Shown here: positions 45,400-58,403 of the stretch, one piece after another
Numbering within the stretch: position 1 is the first letter of the stretch
Layout of the letters: each line of letters opens with the position of its first letter
DNA from: Limnoperna fortunei
Lineage: Eukaryota > Mollusca > Bivalvia > Mytilida > Modiolidae
Direction: 5' to 3'
NCBI GenBank assembly: GCA_944474755.1
Contig: OX104111.1
Location: forward strand, 95,398,805-95,462,804
Length of the DNA: 64,000 bases
Notes under the pieces: model-generated
Told to the model about the DNA's origin: nothing
The model's input: the letters and a program-made list of their open reading frames with translations, nothing else
Databases searched by the model: none
Made by a program: the position numbers and the translations under genes

Positions 45400-48300
45400 G
45401 TAATATATTCAGAAATTATAAATGTTCATTTCGACTTTGGTTTAATAGATTTATGGGTCATTATACTATTTAATTGCCATGTGCAATTGTAACAGAACGA
45501 GCGAGGCATCTAAATTTAGTGTTAAAAATCTTTCTTTTACTTCAAAAATGCGGTATAACACACATTAAGCTAAATTTAATTAAAATGCGGAAAAAGTATA
45601 TGTGTCAACAGAGGTTTTCTAGAAATACAACACTGAAGTTTAAGAAATATTTTCCTATTTTCAATTCATTGTTTTAATCACATTGTACCACATTACACAC
45701 TATAAAATGATCTACTTTAAAGACTGACTGGAAAAAGGAATTCTTCTACAAAAATTCCTTACCTTTCAGTTACGAATATATCGAACTCTTAGACAAGTGC
45801 GGTTAAAAGCAAACGACAAAAAAGAGAGAATTTATGTTCCCATGTTTTGATATGTATCGTAAATTCTTTCCAAAATAGGGAAATTACGCCTTAAATAGTT
45901 TTTTGCTATTTTTTATGAGGCGCCGTTGTACTATTTATTCCCTATTTGGTATATCAAGAATTCAATTGCTTTATCGATTGATTGATTGATTGATTAAATG
46001 TTTGCTTTACATTCGGACAAACAATAAATGAATCGGGAAAGATTGAATAAAGGATAACATTTCTAATACCACTGGCAAAGTATGAGGTATGCGGGCAGCT
46101 TTTGTAGAGGCTACAATGAACCTACTCTTATCGATATCTCCAAAAGGGGGTCTTTATCGCACAAGAAGTATGGACCTCTCCACAAAGGTTACCCTCTGTA
46201 GTCCGCAGCCGACAACCACCATCAAAACGAAAGGGTCTCCCCTATCCGCCAACCGGGGACACGCTGGGCAGCTCTTATGGGGCAAGCATTATAGTCTCAA
46301 AGTATGGTCACAGTCTATTTTTATATAAATTTTATATGCTCTCTGATATCATTACTAAAAAGGACTTTATATTTTAGTATCAGAAAACAAAAAGACAATA
46401 AATGCTTGCTCCATACATGCACATACACAGTAATAAACGCTGGACAGTTATAGACAAGAATTGGTATTATTAAAGGCTTATCAAGCAAGTTCAATTAACA
46501 TTATGTCGTGAAACAACTTGCTGTGATTTTTACCATCGACACTGACCAAAATATTTGGCAATGGTGGTAATAACTGCGGACATTTTGGTTCCAGGAGAAA
46601 TAATTGCACAAACAAACCAACCATTTTTTCTTATATCTATAAATTACAAATAATTTCTTGATCTCAATTTTCTGAATTGAATTTGTATATCACTTTTTAA
46701 TTTTTTATCAGAAAATGCTTGATATAGAAAAAACTTGGTATTTTGTTTTTTTTTTGGAACCTCGATTATGAGATATCACTAATAGTATTTTTGTTATAAG
46801 GAAATGATGCCTTGATATTTACAATCTAATTTCCAATCTTCTGACATCATAAAATCGAATTAATGAAAAATGAATTATTGATATTAAAAGAAATTGATTT
46901 TTATATCAGAAAATATAATTTCTAAAATCTTCACATCCAAAAATATTTTTGATATCACATAATTGGTGTAAGTAGTAAAACAGCGCCTCATAATTTTGCT
47001 CGATTGTGAAAAAAAAAGATAACGAGAAAAAGTTCACACCAGTTGTTAACACAGAGATCTAGAAGAACAGGTATGATTAATAAAAAGTTTAAAAATATTT
47101 TTAAATATACTATGTAGAGATCATTTGTAAACCTAATATTAAAAAAGTATATTTATAATTATTATAACAGTAGGGGTTTGCAATTTTCGGTATGTGAATC
47201 TACTTTCGATTTGTACGTTCAGTTTATTTTTTATATTCTAGAAATTAGACTATTTATCTATCTATCTATCATCTTCATGCCCGATGGAAAACAACTTAAG
47301 GGTTATGAGTTTGTTTTTGGTTATGTTTACGTAACTAGAAAGAAGGTTGAACAGTTAACACTACGCCAAACATTCGCACTGTTGGGTCGGATTATCTTTT
47401 GGGTTGTCCTTCCCTTATACTAAAAGTCACCGTGTCTGTATTGATAATTTTTGGAGTTACAAATGAAAACTGCTTACCGTAGGTCTAAAATAATGCAAAT
47501 TGAAAAAATACCATTAATCAACATTTTAAAATGCAGCGGTTTTTTTTTTCATTCTGAAAGGGCATTTTCCAAATTTTGACGTTATATTAAACATAATTGT
47601 AACATAGCAGCAAGCGATTGTGCACGCTTCGAAATGCTTTTCAGCTGAGGCGGGAGAAGTCTTGCGGTTTGTCATTGAACCATTGAACCTCACAATAGCA
47701 GTCGAATTTTTAAAAACAAAGCAAGGTCCATTTAGAAAATAAATGGCGGACTGACTATGTGAATTACCCGTAGAAAAATTAAACGGTCGATTTGTGACAT
47801 ATTAAGAAAAAAAGGCATAGTATGAAATATAGACGTGTTATCGTAGAAAATTTAAAACAAAATAAGCGAAAGTGTGTTTGTGTAACTTCTATTCTACAGT
47901 TCTCTTTGCTACGAGTCTCAACAACATAAATTTTCTGTCTGGAATTTCTTCCATAGCCATGGACTTTCCAAAGTCACCCACACGGCAGTAGGGCTATTTA
48001 TCACATAGTTCGACCAAGGACGATGAGTGCTAGGGCGTGTCAACACATCGACGGGCTTACACACTATATTTCTGGGGCCATTACTGCTCTGAGGACTCAA
48101 TTGATCTGGGGTGATAGACTTTAATTACCGTGCATACCCACGAGGAGATATTTAAAGATAGTCGAGAGTCTTTCTACTGGCAAGGAGAGATTTACGCACT
48201 CAGCACTCCTTTCACATATAAGATGTGATAACCAGTGGCAAGAAATCTATAGATTGTTTCGCACCACACTAAACGCATATTAACTGCCCTCCATCATGAC

Positions 48301-48607
48301 CAAAAGCACTCTAGAAATTAAAAAAAAACTTATATTAATCTGAGTGATAAATAAATCCAGTTGCTTTTATATTTTTTGAATTATTTGTAATTACGGTGTA
48401 TGAAATTAACGATTATTTTTATCTTTTCTTATTAGTTCATTTTATTATAAATTTTTAGGAAAATACAATTGCAGACTAATGAAAATGATCGTGAAACGGA
48501 TTTTCAACATAATCTAGAATAACATCTTAACATTATGCTGACAATGCCAAGAAAAACATAATCTCTGATTAAAATCGGAAAACCCGGATAAAACTCAATT
48601 TACAGAA
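45400..48607 (+). other. 5' flank of NADAR pseudogene locus at 48.6 kb
   Basis: Same order of blocks as the other units: unit-start block (45,400-45,800), a (TGAT)n tract with 409-bp-element copy (45,960-46,320), AT-rich block (46,330-46,950), 'tctcgattg'-type block, 'atttcttccatagcc' block (about 47,945) and a putative 5'-UTR exon (about 48,475). No gene. Confidence 0.6.
45960..46320 (-). repeat. 409-bp-type retroelement copy
   Basis: Minus-strand copy with the (TGAT)n tract at 45,975-45,995 and 'ctatccgccaaccggggaca' core. Paralogue at 60,205-60,560. The open frame over it is a repeat product. Confidence 0.7.
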
Positions 48608-49310
48608 ATGGCTACTTCCGACATAAGATTTTATCAAGACAACATAGAAAATACTGATCTTACTGACCAGTGTAAGGATGAAATAGAAAAAGGAGATGGA
48701 CTTAATGAAGTAAACAATCACCAAAATTTCACTGTAAGTGATCTACAAAACAAGGAAAAGAATGATAAGGATAATAAATTAAAATCTATAGAAAGTAATG
48801 GAACGGAAAATCAAGGAGAGCATGAAAATGAATATTCGCAAAATTACTATGTATCAAAGAAAAAAGAGGGCATTGATAGAAGAAATCGATTCACGGGAGG
48901 CGAAATTAATAGTAATTCCGACCGTTCAAGTGAGGCACAACACATTCATGAAAAGGAAAGTTTCGACAACAATTTCTCTAGAAGTTATCAACAAAGAAAG
49001 GAAAAGATAGATAACCATATGAGAGCAGCAGCATTCAGTTACAAAAAGGAAATCCCCGGAAAACATGAAAATGAACCTTCACAAAATGTATTAAAGAAAG
49101 GAAAGGGTATTGATAGAAGAAATAGATTCATGTAAAGTGAAAGTAAAAGTAGTTTTGACTGTCAGGCACAACATACAGCAGAAAATGAAAATTTCAATTC
49201 TTCGGGCAGCAAAAATGCCCTTTTTGTCATTGTTTTATAACTAAATTTACAGTTGCTTGTACATCATTTAATTGTGCAGAGCAGTATATGATGTATTTCA
49301 GAGTAAATTA
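48608..49310 (+). pseudogene. NADAR pseudogene exon 1, second N-terminal lineage
   Basis: Open from Met-Ala-Thr-Ser-Asp-Ile-Arg-Phe for 175 codons to TAA at 49,133. The N-terminus is charged and contains repeated (G)IDRRNRF modules. After the stop the NADAR portion is recognisable but ruined (NSSGSKNALF for SPFSQW region; 'aattgtgcagagcagtatatg' intact). No matching exon 2 or 3 is found downstream. Either a dead, truncated locus, or (less likely) a source of a disordered 175-aa peptide. Confidence 0.75.
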
Positions 49311-52080
49311 TTAAAAACTGATGTTGATTAATATGTGATTTACATTTTAAAATGGACCATGAAGTCAACGAGATTATAAGTGCATAAATATAGAAACGGC
49401 AGTTATATACACAAGACAAAATTTTGGTTCGGAATTTGACAATCAATTATAAATTGTATATTTTTATGATTTACACAAAGGATATTATATTTCCATTTAA
49501 TCTGCCGTAATGTAATATTTAGTTAGAATTAAAGTTGTGTAATGCATAAAACAATATTAGTTTCTATAAAATGAGCAAAAGTAAAGTAGCAAGCAGTAAT
49601 ATTTTGTACACATGCTGTATAAAATGTTTGTGGGTCACAGCGGGGCTATATGCTATGGCAGTGTTTTGCGTCTGTACAGATTTTTATGCACAAAAATACT
49701 ACAAAGTATACTACAAAGCCAAGTTAATATTAACTTTGTATGATTAAAGTAAGAGTTTCTTTATCCGGGTCTTCATTTATAATGTTCTCACTAAACCGTG
49801 GCTAAAAATATTTATACTGATAAATATTATTAAAAAAAATCTCATCGGAAAATACAACCACAAATGAAACTCTATTCTATAGGGTGATACATTAGATATT
49901 TAAGTGTAATATGCAAATCGAACTGTCATGTGTCCACAAACACAGAAACCGTGACCGTGCATGAGCACCATGCTACTTAGCAATTTATAAACCTGGTTAA
50001 CCATAACGTTCTTTTTGGAAAAAAAATGGGGTTTTTTTTTATTTTAGTTGTGTATTTGCAATATGTTTTGTCTAATAAACTGTATGTTATCAATTGAAAA
50101 TTAAAAGGTAAATAAGCTATTAAAAATATGAGGTAGGGTTTATTTATGGGGTTATTTTAATATAGTTTTTTTTTATCTGCGCTACCTTTTCAACCTTGGA
50201 AAGGCTGTGACCATTTATACATCCTCTTTTGGCCGGACCAACATTTCAAACTTAGAAAATAGTATTGACTGAAAAGAATGATATATATAAGATATATATC
50301 TTTATTTGATTACAATCGATGTAAAAGTCTTTTTATGTTGACTGCACGCATCTGTTTTCATTGTTTATTTTAATATTTTGTATGTTCTGGTTTACATTTG
50401 AAATAAGAAAATATGATGTATTTAAAAGGCCATAAAAATGTTCATTCATCTGCAGTGTTCGTTGCCTTTAACAGTATAAGCATTGAGATATGTACAATGT
50501 ATAATTGTTTATGGTATTATTGTTGTTTTATAGGCGTTAACCAAATCACTGACATATCATCCTCCGAAACTCAGGGTCGATTCCGTCAGGTTCATCATCA
50601 TAATATGATGTAACGAAATTAACACCAGTTATGCGATATTAGTACAAAAGTGACTAAAGACCAATATTTTTTTAGTCAAAGACGAGTTGTATACTTATAC
50701 AAAATCGTATTTAATTTTATATGATTCTATTTTAAGGTAACAACAATAAATTAGTATAGGGTCACGAAATTGCGAAAGTCCGTGGTAAGCTATTTATGTT
50801 GATATTTTTGTCTAATGTGAGAGTTGCCTATTAAGGTGATGCTGAAAACCTCGCTGAATTTTGAACCGTGCGTTGTCATTGATTAACATAGTTTTTTCTT
50901 ATTTTAAAATTGATTCTTCGACGAAATACATTGTTTAGAAAACAAGATTTTGTAACGCGTTTCCAAGCAAATAAATACATCTTCTCAAAACTTAACTTTT
51001 ATATGTGAGTTTTCTTCTTTGTTTTAATGTGATTAATGCCTCTTTCAGCAATTTTTCAGCTATATCTTGCACTCATGTTTTAATGGGGGGGGGGGGAGAA
51101 AGCCGATGTATCAAAAAACAAACGATTCGATAGGAAAACTTGGATTATTAAAGTGCATTAATATCGTTTATGTTCTGGTATAAGGTATCATTGCAATGTG
51201 TTTACATTTATACATAATCTTCTTTCCATTTATATGACAGTCATATTTATATCCTAAAAAAAGACTATGTATCTAGAGGTCATTGTTGAATTTTTTTGCC
51301 ATAGCTATACAAGACAAAATACTTTTATATTTTAAACCCAACCAAACGAACAAATCGATCGATTTGTATACTATTTACTATATACTATCCCCCAAACCTC
51401 ACATCGGACCACTTTTATTACCTGTCTTTGGTACAAGAATGCTTTTTATTGCGCATTTTATTCATGTTTAGAAGTACACGTGTTCATTTCTAAGTATAAT
51501 GTTCTAAACATGAACAACATGCATAATTAAAAGCTTTTATGTGTCCCATGTGGGGCCTCAATTGCCACGCTGTTTCGTTGCATTTAAACAATATATAGGC
51601 TTATATGTTGCAAGATTGCTAAAGTACCTTACAAAACAAGCGCATTTCTTGTTTCTTTTTTGGATTTAAATATTTGTTTAATTTAGTTATGAACATGCTT
51701 ACTTCCAACGTACAAAAATGAGAATTTAATACATTTTTCTGAGTTCATTAACCCTTGTGGTGCCTCATTTCTTCAATTTTCCATGCCCTTGAACACCATG
51801 TCGGCTTACTTGCTGCAGGAATGCTGAAATATATCTTTACAGAAAATTCCTATTTTCGGCCTTACGCTTTGAAAAAAAAACATGTATACTTTTAAAAGAA
51901 AAGAAAATGAGCGTTAGTTTTTTATGTGTAGAGAACCCCTTTTTGGGCCTCATTTGCAAGAAAATCCGCCATGTTAACATTCTGATTTTAGTTGTAAAAT
52001 AAAATTGGGTTTGGTGTGTCTCATTTATATAATTAATTGACTCAATCCAAATGGGGGCCAAAATCGGCCTTTACCGCACC
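49310..52080. other. Spacer between the two segmental copies
   Basis: Positions 49,400-49,690 align with NADAR intron 1. The rest is AT-rich without gene. A degraded SINE with a run of 12 G lies at 51,030-51,115. Short open frames show no motif. Confidence 0.5.
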
Positions 52081-52179
52081 TACAAAAGTTTCTGGTTACC
52101 TTTCATGAGACGCCATTGTACTATTTATTCCCTATTTTTGATAATAAGTATTAGAAATTTTTATTCATTTACTGAATAA

Positions 52180-52530
52180 ATGTTTGCTTTTCGTCAAACG
52201 AGCAGTATTTCAGCTTTATTCAGAACAAGAAGTTAACAAATAATAAATAATTTCAGGAAAGATAAAACAAAGGGCAAGATGTTTAATGCCAATGGAAAAT
52301 TATGGGATTATAGCGGCTAAAACAAGCCTACTCTCATCTACAGTAGGGGTCTTCAGTGTTCAAGGAGCGTAACACCTTACCCACTGAAATCCGCAGTCTG
52401 GCTTTTCGTATTATTACCCGACAATCCCAACGAGAGGGATTCTTATATCCGCCACCTGGGGATGCTCTGGGCAGCTCTTTGGGTCGAGCACTGTGAACCC
52501 TCACACTATAATCCCAATCGATTTTTTATA
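52180..52530 (-). repeat. 409-bp-type retroelement copy
   Basis: Duplicate of 35,420-35,730 with the core 'ccgccacctggggatgctct' preserved. Confidence 0.65.
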
Positions 52531-54497
52531 TAATACTTTTTTATTTACTCTGACATCACAACAACTACATTATTTTTCATACAAAAATTCAAATTTTATT
52601 ATACAAAAGTCATTTTCAGTCATCTAGATATCAATTTTTAATATCTAAAAATTTATTTTCTGAAATAAAAAAATGCATTTTTGATATACTAAATTGCTTT
52701 ACATTTTACTGTCAGAAAAAGCTTGCTCCTATACAAGGACATATGCATTTATTAAGACGGAAGAGTTATAGACAAGAATACTGGGCTTATTAAAGCAGGA
52801 TAAATTTACATGATATGTCGTAACAAAATTTTCTGTGCTATTTACCATCGACTTTGACCAACATTCGGCTTTGGAAGAAATCAATGTACAAGCAAGCCAT
52901 ATTATAAAGCACAAATTAGTTCTTAATCTCAATTTTCTTTTATCAAAAATTAGATTTTTATATCAATTATATATTTTTGTTTATGAAAAAGTTTTAGATA
53001 TAAAAATACTCGGTATTTTGTTATATCGGAACATCGATTATTGGATTTAAATAATATAATTTTTGATATCAGAAATTGATTTTTTGGTATTAAAAAATGG
53101 AATTCTCGATATTAAGAAATATAAAATATCTTCTATTAAATAAAAGCTAATTTCTGAAAAATATAATTAATGATATTAAAAGATAATATTTCCGATATAG
53201 CAAATAATTCGTGATATAAAAAAATTTATATCTAAAAATATTTTTTGATATTGATATAGTAGTGAATAAATAGTAAAACAGCGCCTCATAATTTTGTTCG
53301 ATTGTCAAAAGGATAACGATGAAATGTTCACAACCACTCTTTGCACAGGGAAGAAAAGGTATGATTTATATATGAAGCCAAATAATAATTAAAAATATTT
53401 CAGTAAAGATCCTATTTGAAAATAATATTATATATAATCACAAGGCTGACATGTGTTTAGATTTTTGTTTAGTTTCCTTAACTATAAAGAAGGTTGAGGA
53501 ATTTACACCAAGCCACACCTGTTGGACCGGGTTTTCTTGATAGTTCTCTATTAAAAGAATGCGTCGATAAATGTCGTTAGCAGTTGATGCGGGTAAAGTC
53601 TCGCGGTTTGTCCGAATACCAGTGAACGTTACGATAACAGACGAACGTTTGTAAACGCAATGTATCTTAAAAAAAACGCTGACTGTATATATTGAATTCG
53701 TTTAGCAATGTCAAGGACGATTTGTGACATGCTAACAACAAAGACATAGTATGATATATGGACGTGTTACTGTGGAAAAAATTCGTAATGACAAGGAACA
53801 ATATGAGATAATATACAAAATACAAGAAAAATACTGAGCGAAAGGAGTGTGGACGGTGTCTTTTATTATACATGAGCTGCAGTTCCCAATGCTTCGAGTC
53901 TCAAACCCGTTTTTTTCTGGATTTTATTCCAAAGTCTTTCACTTTCCCCAAGTCAAACACAAAGCAATGGGCTATTTATCCCATAGTTAAGCAAAGGATG
54001 ATGAGTGCCGGGGCGTGTCCATACATCGTTAACCTTGAGTGTAGAGGCTTTGTACTGGCAAGGAGAGATTTACCCACTCGACATTCCTTTCACATATAAG
54101 ATAGGCAGGCCAGTGGCATCTTCAGGTTAATCCCCACCACACTAGAAACTTATCACTACCCTGTGTCATGACCACAAACACACTTTAGATATTAGAAATA
54201 ATTTATAATAATTCGAATGATAAATAACTCCATATATTTCAGTTGCTTTTTAACTATTTAAAATCACACTGCATGGAATTAATGATTATTTTTATCTTTT
54301 CAAATTTTTTTTAGAAACCTAAAATTGCAGTCTATGAAAATCAGACTATCATGATGGTGAAACGGATTTTGAACACAGTCTAGAAAGGAGTCGTAACATT
54401 ATAAAGAAAATTTTAAAGAAACACATGATCTTGAATTAAAAATAATTGATTCATAATCAAACAAAAGTGAAACCAAGATAAAACTGAATGTAAAGAA

Positions 54498-54803
54498 ATG
54501 GCGTCTTCCAAAACTAGATGTTACCAAGACAACATACAAAACACCGATCTAAAGGACTAGTTTAAAGACGAAAAACTAAATGTATTTAAGTACAGAAAAG
54601 GTAGTGATAGAAGATAAAAATTCTAAGACAAGCGAAAGTAAAAGTAGTTTTTACCGTCAGACACAACAAATATCAGAAAAAGAAAGTTTCGAATTCTTCT
54701 GGCAGCAGAACTCTCCTTTTAGTCAGTGGTATATAAGTAAATTTACAGTTGGTGGTATAACATTCAATTGTGCAGAGCAGTTTATGATGTACAGTAAAAG
54801 CAA
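54498..54803 (+). pseudogene. NADAR pseudogene exon 1 (duplicate of 37,701)
   Basis: Begins Met-Ala-Ser-Ser-Lys-Thr-Arg-Cys-Tyr and reaches TAG after 20 codons, as in the duplicate, with further stops. The NADAR part (SFEFFWQQNSPFSQWYI through NCAEQFMMY) is clean, unlike its sister, but an extra A in AGTAAAAGCAAG shifts the frame just before the donor. Confidence 0.88.
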
Positions 54804-55336
54804 GTAAGAGTAAATTGTTGTTGATTAAATATCTGATATATATTTGAAAAAAAACATGGAATTTGAAATCCAACAGATTATATACAAAACTAGAGACAAA
54901 ATATTGTTGCGGAATTGGGCAAATTTAATTTTTACATTATAATTATTTACACCTAGGCTTTTAAATTTCTGCTAAATGTGGAGTATTCATTATTCTTAAG
55001 TTGTTTTCTGTATTAAAAGCAATACTTGTTTCTATAAAATTACACATGAAATTTCTCTGGTAATTACAAAATTATGTTACCAATAATATACATGCAGCAG
55101 TCATCAATCAAGCAATTACAGTTCGTACATATGTTTAATAATGTTGTATTGATTACAATGTGGCTATGTGGATATGTTTTTGCTGTTTAATACGTAACCG
55201 ACTCAGATATACATTTAGGACTTCAGCTATGCAATTGTTTTTTCTGCAAAAGTAAAATTTCTATGCTCAAACATGATGTGTTTTAAAAAATGTCGTTTTT
55301 GTTGTTTTTGCATGAATCTGTATTAAACGTTTGCAG

Positions 55337-55487
55337 GGTTATTTGGAGATGAAGACTGCAGAAGACATTTTACAAGAAAAGGATCCTCGCTGTTACAAAC
55401 AGTTGGGTCGAAGGGTTCAAAAACTTTGACAAAAAAACGTGGGATGACAACTGCGTGGACATAGTAAAACTTGGCAATATGGAAAAG
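55337..55487 (+). pseudogene. NADAR pseudogene exon 2
   Basis: Starts GLFGDE, then a 2-bp loss (GAAGACTGCAG for GAAGAGACTGCAG) shifts the frame. Further indels occur around the NFD..KW block ('gttcaaaaactttgacaaaaaaacg'). Confidence 0.85.
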
Positions 55488-55674
55488 GTATAGTACTGAA
55501 TGGGTACAGAATAAAGGAAAAACAAATGGTTTCAATAGTCCAAAGGAAAAGAACTGATAATAATGTGGAAAAGTATATGGAGGACAAATGAATTATCAGT
55601 AAATTTACAAATGCATAGGGATGCTGTTTGGAAAAAAACAATGCATAATTTCATAAAATTTGTTTGTATCTATT

Positions 55675-55910
55675 TACGGACTTTAAATCCATTTAAGCAA
55701 TATTTCAGCTATCTCATGTCATCCTGATTTTATTGGTGGAGTAGGCAAGACTTCTTAATGAAAACCTCTAAAAAGGAAGGAAAGCTGGCGATAGTTCTCA
55801 GTTAAGGTGTGAGACATGCACACTGCCTTATTGAACATGCACTCTCAGTGTCAACATTAGGGTTATTAATAGTAGATTATGACTAACATTCGACCGCCGA
55901 GACTTTTTAT
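55675..55910 (-). repeat. Old SINE copy in pseudogene intron 2
   Basis: Duplicate of 38,870-39,100. Confidence 0.6.
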
Positions 55911-56516
55911 TGTATACGGAAGACGAGTTGTTGTATTAGAAAGGTAAGAGACGTCATATAAAAGAGAAAAATGCTATTCAAAAGACAAAGGGGTTGTATT
56001 GTAGAGGAAAATGACCGTATTGACATTCAGTGCAACATCACAATTACATATGTGATGAGAGGTGAAACTTTCGAATACAAATAATGTAATAAAATACATA
56101 AGCATATTTGATACAGAAATCAATTAACATACTCCAATATTAAACTGCTGGACGGGTTTTCAGGACTCAACCCAAAAAGGTTAATCAAAGAGTGTCACGC
56201 TCTGGGTACATTTAAGACCCCTTTTGTAAATTTCAACTATGCGAATTATAGCCGCTACAAAAGCTGAAATTCTACTTCCCTACTGAACTCGCAATCGTTT
56301 ATTTTTATTTGTTTATTGTTAGTTGTTAACATGCCACTACTGTCTCTGATTGCCTGGTTATGAACTTCCTCTGCACAACTTCTTGTAATTATGTAATCAG
56401 ATTTTCAGAACCGAAGTACTATATGTTCCTAATTATGGTATTGTGCACCAGAAATTTTTTAAATTGCTGCAATAACAGATAAAAATCCTAAGACTATTTT
56501 ATATCGTTTGTTTCAG

Positions 56517-57116
56517 TTTTTTCAGAACAAGAAACTATATAGCATTATGAAAAAGACATACCCAAAAATATTAGAAGATGCAAGTCCCCATGACAGAATA
56601 TGGGGAATTGGTTTCCCAGAAAATGATTCAAGAACAAAACACAGATCATGGGAAGGAAAAAACTTATTGGGGCAAGCCTTACCGGAAATACTCGATGACT
56701 TGATGAGGAAGGAAAAGGAAGATCCCAATGCACTCGTTTTATTCAGTATTAAACAGAGTTACGTCAAATCAAAAGACTCAAAAGTTGCCAATAACGACGC
56801 CAACCAGGATTCCAAGTGTATCAAACAAACAGAGAAAAGAGACTGTACAAGCCATTACCCAGCATTAAAGGACAGTGAATACATTGTTGCCAGTCAAATC
56901 GCGAAAAATAATTCTCCTGATATAGATTCAAGCATAATAGGTAAACAGGCATCTTCCCTTCTCCTGCAAAATACCCAAATCATAATAAGCAGCGGTGATC
57001 TGCAGGTGCATCAATGCCAGAAAAAAAAGTCAACAAGAGCAATCCCAATCCTCTTGATTCGTCAGACTAATAATGCATCGGAGACATCAAAATCCCTGTT
57101 ACTAAAATTTGTATAA
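56517..57116 (+). pseudogene. NADAR exon 3 with open reading frame (duplicate)
   Basis: Open for 199 codons after TTTCAG: FFQNKKLYSIMKKTYPK, LEDASPHDRIWGIG and SWEGKNLLGQALPEILDD, then an acidic tail. It runs past the point where its sister (39,717) stops because of a frame difference near 56,965, so the last ~45 residues read out of the ancestral frame. Exons 1 and 2 are broken. Confidence 0.75.
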
Positions 57117-57265
57117 ATCATTTAAAGGAGCAGACATTCGCTGATACTCAAATGCAAAATATAATCACCAAACAAACCGAGTAAAACGACATAACTTACT
57201 CTCCTTATAAGCAAGTAAATTAAAACCTTGTATTTGAAATGATTGATTTTTTTGTTTATTTGCAG

Positions 57266-57603
57266 TAGGACTATGAATTAAGGATTAGCCAGAGCATCAA
57301 TTAAAAAAACTGAGCAATAGCAATCCAGATGATTCTTTAGACCGCCAAAATGCAGACAATGGATCTGAGACATCAAAATCCTTTACTGATGTAATAACTG
57401 GAGACATTTTAAAAGAGCAGATGTTCAATCACGCGCAAGGTAAATCTGATGACGGAGAAACAAAGGTGGACGAAAATACTGTTAAACCAATCGAACAACA
57501 CCAACTGGCAAATTCTGGCAAGCAAGTAAATGCAGGTGTGCAAGAACATTTTGTCTTAAGATATAAAACTAACAATTTAATAAATTATAACCAAACAGAA
57601 TGA
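57266..57603 (+). pseudogene. NADAR tail exon (duplicate)
   Basis: Acceptor 'tatttgcag'; an immediate in-frame stop or shift near the start. From 57,421 it is open to TGA at 57,601 with KSDDGETKVDENTVKPIEQH and GVQEHFVLRYK. Confidence 0.65.
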
Positions 57604-57918
57604 ACAATAAATTGTGATTACCGTATGAAAGAATGTTTTGGCATTTTAGGACTTTTGAATATATTCAATCATTTTATCATGTCAATCACATTTCCCAATT
57701 GGATTTTATTGATATGTTTTTAAAACATAATTTGTTTATTACTCTTTTTTACAATTAGTTTCATTAGAAAAAACTTCATATACGCGAATATTTGTTTAAG
57801 AGTTTGGTCATATTTTAAGATAAAAAATTAAATTAAAAATTATCATGTACGTGCGTTTTTTATTTAGTAAGATATAAACTGCTGAATTGTAACTCTTTGT
57901 TAAAAATTCCCTTTAGCT

Positions 57919-58393
57919 CATCCTAACAAGTCAGGGTTTCTGTGTCCACATGCGTCGACGAAACCCTGACAAACTTAGCTAGGAAAAGGCCCGGGCTAGA
58001 AGATTTTCGTGTGACGTCAGTCCTTCAAAATATCAACTCATGAAATTGCTTGAAAGAAGCAAGTGTTTGGCAGTAGTCATTCTTACTCATTCTTGAGTGT
58101 GAAGAAAACATAACGCAACTAATACATAAGGCGGTAATGACAAATTATTAACACTACTGTACGAAATACACTGATTTTCACATGGCCTACGCAATGCATC
58201 TGTTTGGTTTATTTACAATCGACATAGGGATATCCCCTAAGAAACTCGTGAATGAAAACGAGCTTTTGATTGGCTACATTAAGGTATGATGTAGCCAATC
58301 AAAATAGTGACTTCGAGCCCGGGAATTTTCTAGCTAAGTTTGTCAGGGTTTCGTGGATACATGTGGACACAGAAACCCTGACTTGTGAGGATG
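57919..58393. mobile_element. 475-bp long-TIR DNA element (MULE/MITE-like), 9-bp TSD
   Basis: Terminal inverted repeats of about 80 bp begin CATCCT(A/C)ACAAGTCAGGGT at each end and run to AGCCCGGG. Each arm contains a smaller nested inverted repeat (TCAGGGTTTC/GAAACCCTGA at 57,931/57,960 and 58,343/58,372). The flanks CCTTTAGCT (57,910-57,918) and CCTTTACCT (58,394-58,402) match at 8 of 9 bases. The paralogous empty site at 41,549-41,557 is CCTTTAACT. A 9-bp target duplication with long TIRs points to Mutator-like elements. There is no transposase; minus-strand open frames overlapping the right end are spurious. Confidence 0.88.
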
Positions 58394-58403
58394 CCTTTAC
58401 CTT

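Noticed and set aside
51085..51096. Run of 12 G as a quadruplex element
   Set aside because: A single homopolymer run within a decayed SINE; likely slippage, with no arrangement of separate G-tracts.
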